The notes: generated by a model from the letters alone, not told the origin. 64,000 nt of DNA from Streptomyces sp. MZ04 (GCF_004684775.1 NZ_SRIC01000009.1:1-64000), one strand, 5' to 3'; shown: positions 25,949-35,388, counted from the first letter of the stretch. Program-made: numbers and translations.

Positions 25949-26014
25949 CCCAGGAACTTAGCGGAATGCGTCATGCCGTGCTCACATCACGTCTCAGATG
26001 GGGATACTCACACC

Positions 26015-27046
26015 ATGTCTGCCGAGTACGCGACCTTCGGTCTGGCACCGGCCATGCGCGCCGGTGGAGTTCTCGCCAACGGTGACTACCAAGTCCACCG
26101 GGATTTCGTCGACTTCATCGTGAACGGACGACCGCTGCTGTTCCAGCTCTCCGACCTCGACGCCGTCTCCCCCCTCGCCGCCGACGTACCACCCGCGATC
26201 TTCACCCATCATGTGCGCGGACTGCTCCTGGAAACGGAGGCGCCTCTGCTCGACGGCCGCCACGTCATCTACGGATGCCCCGAATGCGAGGGCCTGGAGT
26301 GCGGTGCGGTCACCGCAGTCATCGAGCGGGCGCCGGACGGGGCCGACGCCTATGTGTGGCGTGACTTCGCCTGGCAGACCGCCGAGCGGGCCGATCTGGA
26401 GCTCAACGGCTACCACGGCATAGGGCCCTTCCGCTTCCGCGGTGCCGAATACCGCGAGGCCCTCGGTCAGTTGCTCACCGGCCGTGAACCGGCGGCGCGC
26501 CGCCGGGTGCTGTTGATCGGGGCGCGCGTCGCCGTCCTCGCCAAGCTCGCCGCCGCGCTGCGCACGATCGGTGTCGGCGCCGATATCGCCGCGGACGCGG
26601 CGGACGTGCCGCCGGACGAGCTGCGTACGTACGGGGCGGTGGCCTTCGGCCGCGCGGTCCCGGCCGCGACGCGCGACGGGGTGCGCGCGGCGTTCGACGG
26701 GGCGGGGATCCAGGTCGCGTACGTCGACGGCCTCGCCCCGATCATTCCGCTCCTGGTGGCGCAGATAGAGCACGCCCTGGACCGCAGTCCGTCGGAGCAG
26801 CGGCGCCTGACGCGGCTCGCGGCGATGGACGGCTCGGCGGACGTGGAGATCACCTCGACGTGCCGGGTCCAGCTCGTCGCGTACCGCCTCGACAGGCTCT
26901 GGCGCACCCAGGTCCACGAGGTCTTCGAGGACGTGCTCGAACCGGGGGCGCACCGCATCCCGCTGGACGGCAAGGTGACGAAGGGGGAGTCGTTCGTGGT
27001 GGCGCGGACGACGGACAGCGTCCTCGTGGCGCCGATAGGGAGGTAG
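26015..27046 (+). CDS. Unrecognised two-domain protein with a Cys-rich loop
   Basis: I do not recognise this 343-residue protein. The first 150 residues are beta-rich and contain YGCPECEGLECGAVTAVIE (about 87-105), three cysteines that could bind zinc or a disulfide, then WRDFAWQTAE. Residues about 165-250 look Rossmann-like (RRVLLIGARVAVLAKLAAAL, with no classical Gly-rich loop), and the C-terminal 80 residues are mixed with an RLWRTQVHEVFEDVL helix. No signal peptide or membrane segment is present. ATG 26015 is preceded by GGGGAT; upstream in-frame codons include other starts without support. It is monocistronic and divergent from the D-amino-acid oxidase. Coding bias is normal. Confidence 0.78.
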   Translation: MSAEYATFGLAPAMRAGGVLANGDYQVHRDFVDFIVNGRPLLFQLSDLDAVSPLAADVPPAIFTHHVRGLLLETEAPLLDGRHVIYGCPECEGLECGAVTAVIERAPDGADAYVWRDFAWQTAERADLELNGYHGIGPFRFRGAEYREALGQLLTGREPAARRRVLLIGARVAVLAKLAAALRTIGVGADIAADAADVPPDELRTYGAVAFGRAVPAATRDGVRAAFDGAGIQVAYVDGLAPIIPLLVAQIEHALDRSPSEQRRLTRLAAMDGSADVEITSTCRVQLVAYRLDRLWRTQVHEVFEDVLEPGAHRIPLDGKVTKGESFVVARTTDSVLVAPIGR

Positions 27047-27089
27047 CCCACACCTCATCACCGCCGTGACCTGGATCACATCAGCGTCC

Positions 27090-27112
27090 TGTCACGCGGG
27101 GCCGAGCTCGTC
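27090..27112 (+). promoter_or_regulatory. Possible ECF41-type promoter of the flavoprotein gene
   Basis: TGTCACG (27090-27096) and CGTC (27109-27112) resemble the two halves of the motif I recall for ECF41 sigma factors (TGTCACA and CGTC), but the 12-bp spacer is shorter than I recall. An ECF41-type sigma gene lies two genes downstream. Confidence 0.25.
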
Positions 27113-27174
27113 TGTCCCATGGGCGTCACCGAAACGACGCCCCCGAATGCGGGGCACGAGCACGGGAGTTTCGC

Positions 27175-28353
27175 ATGAGTACCGACCACCGGATCGTCCT
27201 TCTCGGCGGCGGCTATACCGGCCTGCTGTGCGCGATCCGTCTGGCCCGCCGCACCCGGCGGACCGGCGCCCGCGTCACGCTGGTCAATCCGTCGGCCCGG
27301 TTCACCGAACGGCTGCGGATGCATCAGATCGTCGCCGGACAGGAATTGGCGGACCATCAGATTCCCGCCCTCCTCGCGGGAACGGGCGTCGAGTTCGTGC
27401 GGGGCACGGCGACGGGCATCGACACCACGGGCCGCACGGTGGCGGTGCGGACACCGGAAGGGGCGGCCGAACTGCCCTACGACAGCCTGGTGTACGCCAT
27501 CGGCAGCTCCACCGACACCGCTGCGGTGCCCGGCGCCGATGAGCATGCCGAGACCCTGAACAGCCCAGGCGCGGCACGCCACTTCGCCACCCGGCTCGCC
27601 CGCCTGGCCGTCGACGGCGGCACGGTGGCCGTGTGCGGCGGCGGCCTCACCGGCATCGAAGCGGCCACCGAGATCGCCGAGAGCCACCCGGGCCTGCGCG
27701 TCACGCTGATCAGCCGCGGCGAACCCGGCAGCATGATGAGCCGCAAGGCGCGCGTCCACCTCCATGCCGCCTTCGAGCGCCTGGGCATCACCCTGCGCAC
27801 CGGCTCCGCGATCAGCAAAGTCCTGCCCGGCGGCGTCGAGTTGGCCGACGGGTCGTACATCGCGTCCGACGCGTGCCTGTGGACCACCGGTGTACGGGTC
27901 CCCGCGCTCGCGGCGGAGTCCGGAATCGCCGTCGACGGGCGCGGCCTCATCCTGGTCGACGCCACCCTGCGCTCGACCTCGCACCCGGAGATCTGCGCGA
28001 TCGGCGACGCCGCAGCCGTCCGCCAGGCGTGGGGGCAGGTCCACGGCACCTGCCAGAGCGGCCTTCCCGTCGCGGCGTACACCGCCGACGCGCTGGCCCG
28101 CCGACTGCGCGGCAAGGCCGTCAAGCCGTTCCGCTTCGGCTACTTCCACCAGCCCGTCAGTCTCGGCCGCCATGACGCGGTCATCCAGTTCACGCACGCC
28201 GACGACACCCCGCGCCGCTGGTTCCTGCACGGCAGGCCCGCCGTCGCCTACAAGGAGACGATCAGCGGCAGCCCGCTGAAGATGTACCGCCTCAGCAAGC
28301 GCATGACCGTGTCCGCCTCGCTCTCCAAGGGCGGCCGCGCCACCCGGCCCTAG
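27175..28353 (+). CDS. FAD-dependent pyridine-nucleotide oxidoreductase (NDH-2-like)
   Basis: A 392-residue two-dinucleotide-binding-domain flavoprotein. RIVLLGGGYTGLLCAIRLAR (residues 6-25) is the FAD site; GGTVAVCGGGLTGIEAATEI (about 143-162) is the NAD(P)H site; ICAIGDAAAV (about 273) is the second FAD motif. The family includes type II NADH dehydrogenases and ferredoxin/quinone reductases; the C-terminal membrane-binding helix typical of NDH-2 is not obvious. ATG 27175 follows CGGGAG with a 7-nt spacing. A membrane protein and an ECF41-type sigma gene follow on the same strand, and such sigmas commonly control neighbouring oxidoreductases, so this is a plausible target. Confidence 0.85.
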   Translation: MSTDHRIVLLGGGYTGLLCAIRLARRTRRTGARVTLVNPSARFTERLRMHQIVAGQELADHQIPALLAGTGVEFVRGTATGIDTTGRTVAVRTPEGAAELPYDSLVYAIGSSTDTAAVPGADEHAETLNSPGAARHFATRLARLAVDGGTVAVCGGGLTGIEAATEIAESHPGLRVTLISRGEPGSMMSRKARVHLHAAFERLGITLRTGSAISKVLPGGVELADGSYIASDACLWTTGVRVPALAAESGIAVDGRGLILVDATLRSTSHPEICAIGDAAAVRQAWGQVHGTCQSGLPVAAYTADALARRLRGKAVKPFRFGYFHQPVSLGRHDAVIQFTHADDTPRRWFLHGRPAVAYKETISGSPLKMYRLSKRMTVSASLSKGGRATRP

Positions 28354-28558
28354 AGGGGCGCGTGTCGAGTGAAGAGGTCGCGGCTGCCGCGTACGCCGTG
28401 GGGCGCAGGGCGTGGCCCGCGGATACGACGTAGGGAGCAGTCGGGGTCGTGCCCCTCGTACGACGCGGTACGCGCCGCGAGCAGCGATTCTCGTGATGTC
28501 ACCGCCGCACCGGGACGCACCACCACCAACACCCCATCCCCACCCAGGAGTTAGCCAC

Positions 28559-29215
28559 ATGTCTGCTGTCACCTCTTCCGCACCGGCCTCCACGGCCTCC
28601 ACGGCCGCCGCACCCGCGTCCAGCCGCCTCGCCCTCACCGGAGTCGGCTTCGCCGTCCTCTTCATCGCGGGCCTGGTCTTCTCCGGCCTCGCCGGCAGTG
28701 CCACCTATCCGTCGCCGTTCGACGCGGACAAGGTGACGGAGGCGTACTTCGCCGACAACGGCGGCGTCGTCCTCGGCATGGGCATCCTGCAACTGCTGTC
28801 GGTCGTGCCGCTTGCTGCCTTCGTCCTGGAGGTGACCAAGAGGGCGGGGCTCGCGAGGGCCGCCGGTCTCTGCGCCGCCGCGAGCCTGGCGGCCTGCGCG
28901 CTCATCGGCCTCGCCATCCCCGTGCTCGACGCGGGCGGCGGCACCCTGCACACGCTGCACGAGCTCACCTTCATGGCGGGCGGACCGGCCCATGTCCCGT
29001 TCCTGGGGATCCTCGTCGGCGTGAGCGCACTCGCCTTCCGTGGCTCGGCACCCCGGTGGACCACGGCCCTCGGCCTGACGTCGGCCGGGCTCGCGCTCCT
29101 CTCGGCCGCCACCTTCGTGAGCGAGTCGCTCACGCCGCTCCTCCCGCTCGGCCGCTTCACCGCGATCCTCTGGATCGTGGTCACCGCGGTACGGGCGGCC
29201 CGGCTCCGCAAGTGA
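28559..29215 (+). CDS. Small polytopic membrane protein, function unknown
   Basis: A 218-residue protein with an Ala/Ser/Thr-rich N-terminus (about 1-22) and about six hydrophobic helices (near 25-47, 70-92, 97-120, 139-157, 163-182 and 192-210). It resembles the broad DUF4386-type group of sigma-factor-linked membrane proteins, but I cannot assign a family with confidence. ATG 28559 has CAGGAG 8 nt upstream. It lies 206 bp after the flavoprotein gene and 64 bp before an ECF41-type sigma gene on the same strand, so it may be a partner or target of that sigma factor. It has no Cys/His pattern of a zinc anti-sigma protein. Confidence 0.75.
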   Translation: MSAVTSSAPASTASTAAAPASSRLALTGVGFAVLFIAGLVFSGLAGSATYPSPFDADKVTEAYFADNGGVVLGMGILQLLSVVPLAAFVLEVTKRAGLARAAGLCAAASLAACALIGLAIPVLDAGGGTLHTLHELTFMAGGPAHVPFLGILVGVSALAFRGSAPRWTTALGLTSAGLALLSAATFVSESLTPLLPLGRFTAILWIVVTAVRAARLRK

Positions 29216-29279
29216 AGAGGGGGGCGTCGTGGGACGCGTACACCTTGGCACCCCTTCGACACGCTGGGAGTATGCCCCG

Positions 29280-30179
29280 ATGAACGACGCCACGCCCGCA
29301 CTTGACCCGTTCCTCGAGCACCGGAGGCTGCTGCACGCCACCGCCTACCGGATGCTGGGCAGCGTCACCGATGCCGAGGACGTCCTGCAGGACGCCTGGC
29401 TGGCCTGGAACGCGGCGGACCGCGACGCCGTCCGCCACCCCAAGGCGTACCTGGTGCGCACGGTCACCAACCTGTCGCTCAACCGGCTCACTTCGGCGCG
29501 GGCCACCCGCGAGACCTACATCGGCCCGTGGCTTCCCGAACCCCTGCTCACGTCACCCGACATCGCGGAGGAGAGCGAGCTGGCCGACACCGTCTCGACG
29601 GCGATGCTCGTCGTCCTGGAATCCCTCAGCCCGGTGGAGCGCGCGGTCTTCCTGCTCCGCGAGGTCTTCGGCTACACGCACGCCGAGATCGCCGATGTCG
29701 TGGAACGCCCCGAGGCGACCGTCCGGCAGATCGCCCGCAGGGCCCGCGCGCACGTCCAGGCGCGGCGCCCCCGCTTCGACACCGACGCCGACGAGCGCCG
29801 CCAGGTCACCGCACGCTTCCTGGCGGCCTGCTCGGGCGGTGACCTCAACGCGGTCATGGAGATGCTGGCCCCCGACGTCACCGCCTGGTCCGACGGCGGC
29901 GGCAAGATCACCGCGGCCCGACGTCCGCTGCACGGCATGGACCATGTGGCGCGCTGGTTCGTCGGCGTCCTGGCGAAGCCCGCGCTGACGGGCGTGACGC
30001 TGGAGCCCGCCACGATCAACGGCGAGCTGGGCATCCTGTTCAGGGCGGGCGACCATATCGGCGGCTGTCTGACCTATGACCTGGCGGACGGCTTGATCCA
30101 CAACATGCGCTTCCAGTTCAACCCGGAGAAGCTGGGCGGGCTGAGAGAGGTGGGCGGCCGGGCGGGTGGAGCGGGCTGA
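29280..30179 (+). CDS. ECF sigma factor, ECF41/SigJ type with fused SnoaL-like domain
   Basis: A 299-residue extracytoplasmic-function sigma factor. Region 2 (HATAYRMLGSVTDAEDVLQD, about residues 20-40) and region 4 (LSPVERAVFLLREVFGYTHA, about 117-136) are clear. Three marks of ECF41 are present: WLPEPLL between the domains (about 83), DGGGK in the C-terminal domain (about 205) and a terminal NPEKL (about 282). In studied ECF41 proteins the SnoaL-like extension autoregulates activity in place of an anti-sigma factor. ATG 29280 has GGGAG 9 nt upstream. Candidate targets are the flavoprotein and membrane protein just upstream. Tandem 14-bp repeats follow its stop. Confidence 0.9.
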   Translation: MNDATPALDPFLEHRRLLHATAYRMLGSVTDAEDVLQDAWLAWNAADRDAVRHPKAYLVRTVTNLSLNRLTSARATRETYIGPWLPEPLLTSPDIAEESELADTVSTAMLVVLESLSPVERAVFLLREVFGYTHAEIADVVERPEATVRQIARRARAHVQARRPRFDTDADERRQVTARFLAACSGGDLNAVMEMLAPDVTAWSDGGGKITAARRPLHGMDHVARWFVGVLAKPALTGVTLEPATINGELGILFRAGDHIGGCLTYDLADGLIHNMRFQFNPEKLGGLREVGGRAGGAG

Positions 30180-30188
30180 GTGGGCCGA

Positions 30189-30258
30189 GCCGAGCAGTCC
30201 GAGCCGAGCAGCCCGAGCCGAGCAGTCCGAGCCGAGCAGTCCGAGCCGAGCAGCCCGA
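30189..30258. repeat. Five tandem copies of a 14-bp repeat
   Basis: Units begin at 30189, 30203, 30217, 30231 and 30245, each GCCGAGCAGTCCGA or the variant with C for T at position 10, in the order T-C-T-T-C. They lie between the sigma-factor stop (30179) and the ABC-F start (30319). The regular two-variant order suggests repeated slippage or block duplication. Confidence 0.92.
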
Positions 30259-30318
30259 GCACGTCCGCCCGGGCGCCGGACGATCCGGCCCCCGGCCTCG
30301 CTTAAACTCGACCCCCTG

Positions 30319-31962
30319 ATGACCGCAACCCTCGTCGCCAAGAACCTCGCCGCCGGCCACGGCGACCGCTCCCTGTTCTCCGCCCTGGAGCTGGTCGTCG
30401 CCCCCGGCGACGTCATCGGCCTGGTCGGCGCCAACGGCGCGGGAAAGTCCACGCTGCTGCGGCTCCTCGCGGGCCTGGACGCCCCGGAGACCGGTGAGCT
30501 CCGGCTCTCCCCGCCCAGCGCCTCCGTGGGCCACCTGCCCCAGGAGCCCGACCGCCGCCCCGGTGAGTCCATCCGCGCATTCCTGGCCCGCCGCACCGGC
30601 GTCGCCGAGGCCCAGCGGACGATGGACGAGGCCACCCAGGGCCTGGTCGACGGGACGCCGGGCGCGGACGACGCGTACGCGCAGAGCCTGGAGCGCTGGC
30701 TGGCGCTCGGCGGCGCCGACCTGGACGAGCGGGCCGACGAGGTCGCCGCGTCCCTTGGCCTGAGCGTCAGCCTCGAGCAGCCCATGACGTCCCTCTCCGG
30801 CGGACAGGCCGCCCGCGCGGGCCTCGCCTCGCTGCTCCTGTCCCGCTACGACGTGTTCCTCCTGGACGAGCCGACCAACGACCTCGACCTCGCGGGCCTC
30901 GACCGGCTTGAAGGCTTCGTACGCGGACTGCGGGCCGGCACGGTGGTCGTCAGCCACGACCGCGAGTTCCTCACCCGCACGGTCACCAAGGTCCTCGAAC
31001 TCGACCTCGCCCAGCAGCAGATCAACCTCTACGGAGGCGGCTACGAGGCGTATCTGGAGGAGCGGGACGTCGCGCGCCGCCACGCCCGCGACGAGTTCGA
31101 GGAGTACGCCGACAAAAAGTCCGCCCTTGAAGGCCGCGCCCAGATGCAGCGGAACTGGATGGACAAGGGCGTCAAGAACGCCCGTCGCAAGGCGGGTGAC
31201 AACGACAAGCTCGGCCGCAACTTCCGCAGCGACGCCAGCGAGAAGCAGGCGGCGAAGGCCCGCCAGACGCAGCGCATGATCGAACGCCTCGACGTCGTCG
31301 AGGAGCCCCGCAAGGAGTGGGAACTGCGCATGGAGATCGCGTCGGCGCCGCGCTCCGGCAGCGTCGTCGCCACGCTCCGCGACGCGGAGGTGCACCGCGG
31401 CGACTTCACCCTAGGCCCGGTCACCCTGCAGATCGACTGGGCGGACCGCGTCGCGATCACCGGCGCGAACGGCTCGGGCAAGTCGACACTGCTCGCCGCC
31501 CTGCTGAACCGCGTCCCCACGGACGCCGGGCACGCGGCCCTCGGCTCAGGGGTGCTCGTCGGTGAGGTCGACCAGGCCCGCGCGCTGTTCCACGGCTCGG
31601 AGTCGCTCCTGGACGCGTTCTGCGCCGCCGTACCGGACACCGAGCCGGCCGAAGTGCGCACGCTGCTCGCCAAGTTCGGCCTGAAGGCCGCGCACGTCCT
31701 GCGCTCCGCGGCCACGCTCTCGCCGGGCGAACGCACGCGCGCGGCGCTCGCGCTCCTGCAGGGACGAGGCGTCAACCTCCTCGTCCTGGACGAGCCGACG
31801 AACCACCTCGACCTCCCGGCGATCGAGCAGCTGGAGGCGGCCCTGGAGTCCTACGAGGGCACGCTGCTCCTGGTCACGCACGACCGCAGGATGCTGGACG
31901 CGGTGCGCGTGACGCGGCGCCTGGAGGTGACGGAGGGCAAGGTGACCGAGCTGTCTCCCTGA
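30319..31962 (+). CDS. ABC-F family ATPase (ribosome-associated)
   Basis: A 547-residue soluble protein with two ABC ATPase domains and no membrane segment, as in ABC-F proteins that act on the ribosome (translation factors or antibiotic-resistance proteins). Domain 1: Walker A GANGAGKST (about 38), signature LSGGQAARAG, Walker B FLLDEPTNDLD. The inter-domain linker (about 245-330) is charged and helical. Domain 2: GANGSGKST (about 382), LSPGERTRAA, VLDEPTNHLDL. The second signature has P for G. No ribosome site precedes ATG 30319; TAAACT sits 12-17 nt upstream, so a leaderless transcript is possible. It is convergent with tex, 21 bp apart. Confidence 0.9.
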   Translation: MTATLVAKNLAAGHGDRSLFSALELVVAPGDVIGLVGANGAGKSTLLRLLAGLDAPETGELRLSPPSASVGHLPQEPDRRPGESIRAFLARRTGVAEAQRTMDEATQGLVDGTPGADDAYAQSLERWLALGGADLDERADEVAASLGLSVSLEQPMTSLSGGQAARAGLASLLLSRYDVFLLDEPTNDLDLAGLDRLEGFVRGLRAGTVVVSHDREFLTRTVTKVLELDLAQQQINLYGGGYEAYLEERDVARRHARDEFEEYADKKSALEGRAQMQRNWMDKGVKNARRKAGDNDKLGRNFRSDASEKQAAKARQTQRMIERLDVVEEPRKEWELRMEIASAPRSGSVVATLRDAEVHRGDFTLGPVTLQIDWADRVAITGANGSGKSTLLAALLNRVPTDAGHAALGSGVLVGEVDQARALFHGSESLLDAFCAAVPDTEPAEVRTLLAKFGLKAAHVLRSAATLSPGERTRAALALLQGRGVNLLVLDEPTNHLDLPAIEQLEAALESYEGTLLLVTHDRRMLDAVRVTRRLEVTEGKVTELSP

Positions 31963-31983
31963 CCTCCGCCGACCTCCGTGGGC

Positions 31984-34362
31984 TCAGCGCTGCTTGGGGT
32001 CCAGGAGCCCGGCCCGCCGCAGCGCGTCCGCCATCGCGTCGTTGGCGGGCGGCGGCGCCTGCCGCTTCTGCTGCCGCTGCGGGCGCTGGCCCTGCTGCTG
32101 ACGCCCGCCCTGCTGGCGCTGCTGCGGGGGACGGCCGCCGCCCCGCTTGGGCTGCTCACCGCCGGCGGGGCTCGCCTCGTCGTCCAGGCGCAGCGTCAGC
32201 GAGATCCGCTTGCGCGGAATGTCGACGTCCATCACCTTCACCTTGACGATGTCGCCCGGCTTCACCACGTCCCGCGGGTCCTTGACGAACGTCTTGGACA
32301 TCGCCGAGACATGCACGAGCCCGTCCTGGTGGACGCCGATGTCCACGAAGGCACCGAACGCCGCCACGTTCGTGACGACACCCTCCAGGACCATGCCGGA
32401 CGCCAGGTCGGAGATCTTCTCGACGCCGTCCTTGAAGGTCGCCGTCTTGAAGGCCGGGCGCGGGTCGCGGCCGGGCTTCTCCAGCTCCTTGATGATGTCG
32501 GTGACGGTCGGCAGACCGAAGGACTCGTCCACGAACTCGTCCGCCCTGAGCGAGCGCAGCGTCCCCGTGTCGCCGATCAGCGAGGCGACCTCGCCGCCCG
32601 TCTTCTTCGCCATCTTGCGTACGACCGGATACGCCTCGGGGTGCACGCTGGACGCGTCCAGCGGGTCGTCGCCGCCCCGGATGCGCAGGAAGCCCGCGCA
32701 CTGTTCGTACGCCTTGGGGCCGAGGCGCGGCACGTCCTTGAGGCCCTTGCGGGACGAGAAGGGGCCGTTCGCGTCGCGGTGCGCCACGATGTTCTCGGCG
32801 AGACCCGAGCCGATCCCGGAGACGCGGGCGAGCAGCGGGGCGGACGCCGTGTTCACGTCCACTCCGACGCCGTTCACACAGTCCTCGACGACCGCGTCGA
32901 GCGAGCGGGACAGCTTCACCTCGGAGAGGTCGTGCTGGTACTGGCCGACGCCGATGGACTTCGGGTCGATCTTCACCAGCTCGGCGAGCGGGTCCTGCAG
33001 GCGGCGGGCGATGGACACGGCGCCGCGCAGCGAGACGTCCATGTCGGGCAGCTCCTGCGAGGCGAACGCGGAGGCCGAGTACACGGAGGCGCCCGCCTCG
33101 GAGACGATCACCTTGGTGAGGTTCAACTCCGGGTGCTTGGTGATGAGTTCACCGGCGAGCTTGTCCGTCTCGCGGGATGCCGTGCCGTTGCCGATCGCGA
33201 TCAGGTCGACCGCGTGCTCCTTGGCGAGCTTGGCAAGGGTGGCCAGGGACTGGTCCCACTTGTTCGCCGGGACGTGCGGGTTGATGACGTCCGTCGCGAC
33301 GACCTTGCCGGTCGCGTCGACGACGGCCACCTTCACACCCGTACGGAAACCGGGGTCGAGCCCCAGCGTCGCGCGCGTGCCCGCGGGCGCGGCGAGCAGC
33401 AGGTCGCGCAGGTTCGACGCGAAGACCCGCACCGCCTCGTCCTCGGCGGCGGTCCGCAGGCGAAGCCGCAGGTCGATCCCCAGGTGCACCAGGATGCGGG
33501 TGCGCCAGGACCAGCGCACCGTGTCCTGCAGCCACTTGTCCGCCGGGCGGCCGCGATCGGCGACGCCGAAGCGGTGGGCGACCATCCCTTCGTACGAAGA
33601 CGGGCCCTCGGTGGCCTCCTCGGGCTCCAGGACGAGGTCGAGGACGTCCTCCTTCTCGCCGCGCAGCATCGCGAGGACGCGGTGCGAGGGCAGCTCCTTG
33701 AAGGGCTCGGCGAAGTCGAAGTAGTCGGCGAACTTGGCGCCCGCCTCCTCCTTGCCGTCGCGGACCTTCGCGGCGAGCCGGCCGCGCACCCACATGCGCT
33801 CGCGCAGCTCGCCGATCAGGTCGGCGTCCTCGGAGAACCGCTCGGCGAGGATCGCGCGGGCGCCGTCCAGGGCGGCCTGCGGGTCGGCGACACCCTTGTC
33901 GGCGTCGACGAACGCGGCGGCCGCGGCGTGCGGGTCCACGGACGGGTCGCCGAGCAGGCCGTCGGCCAGCGGCTCCAGACCCGCCTCGCGCGCGATCTGC
34001 GCCTTCGTGCGCCGCTTCGGCTTGAACGGCAGGTAGATGTCCTCGAGCCGCGCCTTGGTGTCCGCCGCGCGGATCCGCGCTTCAAGATCGTCGGTGAGCT
34101 TGCCCTGCTCACGGACCGATTCGATGATCGCCGCGCGCCGGTCCTCGAGCTCCCGCAGATAACGCAGCCGCTCCTCGAGCGTGCGCAGCTGCGCGTCGTC
34201 GAGCATCTCGGTCGCTTCCTTGCGGTAGCGAGCGATGAAGGGCACCGTCGAACCGCCGTCGAGCAGGTCGACGGCGGCCTTCACCTGCCGCTCCCGTACA
34301 CCGAGTTCCTCGGCGATCCTGCTTTCGATGGACGCTGGAGTGGACGTCTGCAGAGGTGCCAC
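31984..34362 (-). CDS. tex: Tex family RNA-binding transcription accessory protein
   Basis: A protein of about 792 residues. The order is the N-terminal Tex helices ([20 protein letters not shown]), the YqgF RNase H-like domain ([17 protein letters not shown], about 334-350), helix-hairpin-helix motifs ([19 protein letters not shown], about 515), and an S1 RNA-binding domain (about 655-725). A Gln/Arg/Pro-rich tail follows (about 730-775). Tex proteins bind nucleic acid and affect transcription and stress tolerance. I place the start at GTG 34362, where GAAGGCGG lies upstream; ATG 34383 or TTG 34398 would add unconserved residues without a ribosome site. The gene is monocistronic. Confidence 0.92.
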   Translation of the reverse strand: MAPLQTSTPASIESRIAEELGVRERQVKAAVDLLDGGSTVPFIARYRKEATEMLDDAQLRTLEERLRYLRELEDRRAAIIESVREQGKLTDDLEARIRAADTKARLEDIYLPFKPKRRTKAQIAREAGLEPLADGLLGDPSVDPHAAAAAFVDADKGVADPQAALDGARAILAERFSEDADLIGELRERMWVRGRLAAKVRDGKEEAGAKFADYFDFAEPFKELPSHRVLAMLRGEKEDVLDLVLEPEEATEGPSSYEGMVAHRFGVADRGRPADKWLQDTVRWSWRTRILVHLGIDLRLRLRTAAEDEAVRVFASNLRDLLLAAPAGTRATLGLDPGFRTGVKVAVVDATGKVVATDVINPHVPANKWDQSLATLAKLAKEHAVDLIAIGNGTASRETDKLAGELITKHPELNLTKVIVSEAGASVYSASAFASQELPDMDVSLRGAVSIARRLQDPLAELVKIDPKSIGVGQYQHDLSEVKLSRSLDAVVEDCVNGVGVDVNTASAPLLARVSGIGSGLAENIVAHRDANGPFSSRKGLKDVPRLGPKAYEQCAGFLRIRGGDDPLDASSVHPEAYPVVRKMAKKTGGEVASLIGDTGTLRSLRADEFVDESFGLPTVTDIIKELEKPGRDPRPAFKTATFKDGVEKISDLASGMVLEGVVTNVAAFGAFVDIGVHQDGLVHVSAMSKTFVKDPRDVVKPGDIVKVKVMDVDIPRKRISLTLRLDDEASPAGGEQPKRGGGRPPQQRQQGGRQQQGQRPQRQQKRQAPPPANDAMADALRRAGLLDPKQR

Positions 34363-34471
34363 GTTCCGGTACCGCCTTCTCATGGGGTTGCCGGGCAATT
34401 GTGGCAGGTGGCACCGACAGCGGGGGGATCAGACCCGGCGTGCCCGGCCGGGTCCCCGCCATGTGCCTCGC

Positions 34472-35362
34472 TCAGGCCTTGCCGAGCAGATCCGCCGGGA
34501 ACGCGCCCGCCGTCAGCGCGGCCCCGATGAACGCCGACCCCAGCTCCGTGAGGCGCTCGACGCCCGCCGCGCCCAGGTGCTCGTACGGCGCGCGGTCGAG
34601 GCGGTCCGTGGCCTCCTCGATGTCCCCGCGCAGCGCGACGCCCGCCTCCGTCAACTCGCCCGCGCCGTCGAGCAGTCCGCGGGCCCGCAGCCGCTCCACG
34701 GCGGCGTCCCAGTCCTCCTGGGTCCAGCCGCGCGTGGTGAAGATCCACTTCGGAGTCATGCCCTTGCCGGTCGCCGTGTGGCTCACCAGGGCCTCCACCG
34801 CGTCGAGTTCGGCGTTCAGGAGGACGGCCAGATGCCCGTCGCCCCGGTGCTCGCGCAGCAGCGTCGCGGCGTGGAAGTAGGCGAGGTGCGGCTGCTCGGG
34901 GACGGCCAGGTCCGCGTGGGCGGCGTACAGCGGGCGCCCGGAGCGTGAGCAGGCCTCGGCGGCGCGCAGCGCGAGCTCGGCCGCCTCCGCCATCTCCGGG
35001 GAGGCGATGGCCTCTTCGCCGAGGAGGCGCCGCAGGGTCGCGTCGACGGCACGCGCGCGTGCCGCAAGTACGTCCTCGGGGGATGCGACGCTCCAGATCG
35101 CGGGCACGTGCTCCGCGACGAGGTCGTACTTGTAGTTGTAGAACGCGGCCGTGACCGCCCCGGCGCCGACCGGGCCCATCGCCGCCGTGCGCACGGCGAA
35201 GTTGACGGCACGGGGGTTCGTGATCCCGATCCCGGCGAGCTCGCGGCCGACGTCGGGCGAGAAGTAGTGCGTCGAGTGCAGCGAGTTGAGCATGTTGTGA
35301 CATCGACGTCCCGCGCGCGGGTGCAGCGTGGCGGCCGGGGATGAGGGCGTGAGAGAAGTCAT
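34472..35362 (-). CDS. SCO6745-like protein (helical, winged-helix C-terminus)
   Basis: A 296-residue protein resembling the Streptomyces SCO6745 family, to my recollection; that gene lies at the equivalent locus. The first 23 residues are low complexity with a Cys, and conserved sequence starts at HSTHYFSPDVGRELAGIGI. The middle is helical and the last 110 residues (TTRGWTQEDWDAAVERLRAR onward) look like a winged helix, so DNA or ligand binding is possible but unproven. ATG 35362 may be leaderless; ATG 35293 is a second choice, starting nearer the conserved part. A TetR-like palindrome lies 10 bp upstream at 35373-35388. No enzyme motif is visible. Confidence 0.75.
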   Translation of the reverse strand: MTSLTPSSPAATLHPRAGRRCHNMLNSLHSTHYFSPDVGRELAGIGITNPRAVNFAVRTAAMGPVGAGAVTAAFYNYKYDLVAEHVPAIWSVASPEDVLAARARAVDATLRRLLGEEAIASPEMAEAAELALRAAEACSRSGRPLYAAHADLAVPEQPHLAYFHAATLLREHRGDGHLAVLLNAELDAVEALVSHTATGKGMTPKWIFTTRGWTQEDWDAAVERLRARGLLDGAGELTEAGVALRGDIEEATDRLDRAPYEHLGAAGVERLTELGSAFIGAALTAGAFPADLLGKA

Positions 35363-35372
35363 GGACGCACGT

Positions 35373-35388
35373 TACCGACTGGTTGGTA
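35373..35388. promoter_or_regulatory. Candidate TetR-family operator
   Basis: TACCGACTGGTTGGTA is symmetric at 12 of 16 positions, with perfect TACC/GGTA ends. This layout is common for TetR regulators. It sits 10 bp upstream of the SCO6745-like ATG, so it would overlap the promoter. No TetR gene lies in the window. Confidence 0.4.

Noticed and set aside
28354-28558. Partly symmetric CGTACG-rich stretch between the flavoprotein and membrane protein genes
   Set aside because: Several short complementary pieces are present but I could not find one continuous stem worth calling a terminator.
30189-30258. Possible CRISPR array
   Set aside because: The units are 14 bp with no spacers and no cas genes; it is a simple tandem repeat.
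31978-34530. Forward open frame of about 850 codons opposite tex
   Set aside because: Mirror of tex codon usage; it begins in the ABC-F/tex gap without a ribosome site.
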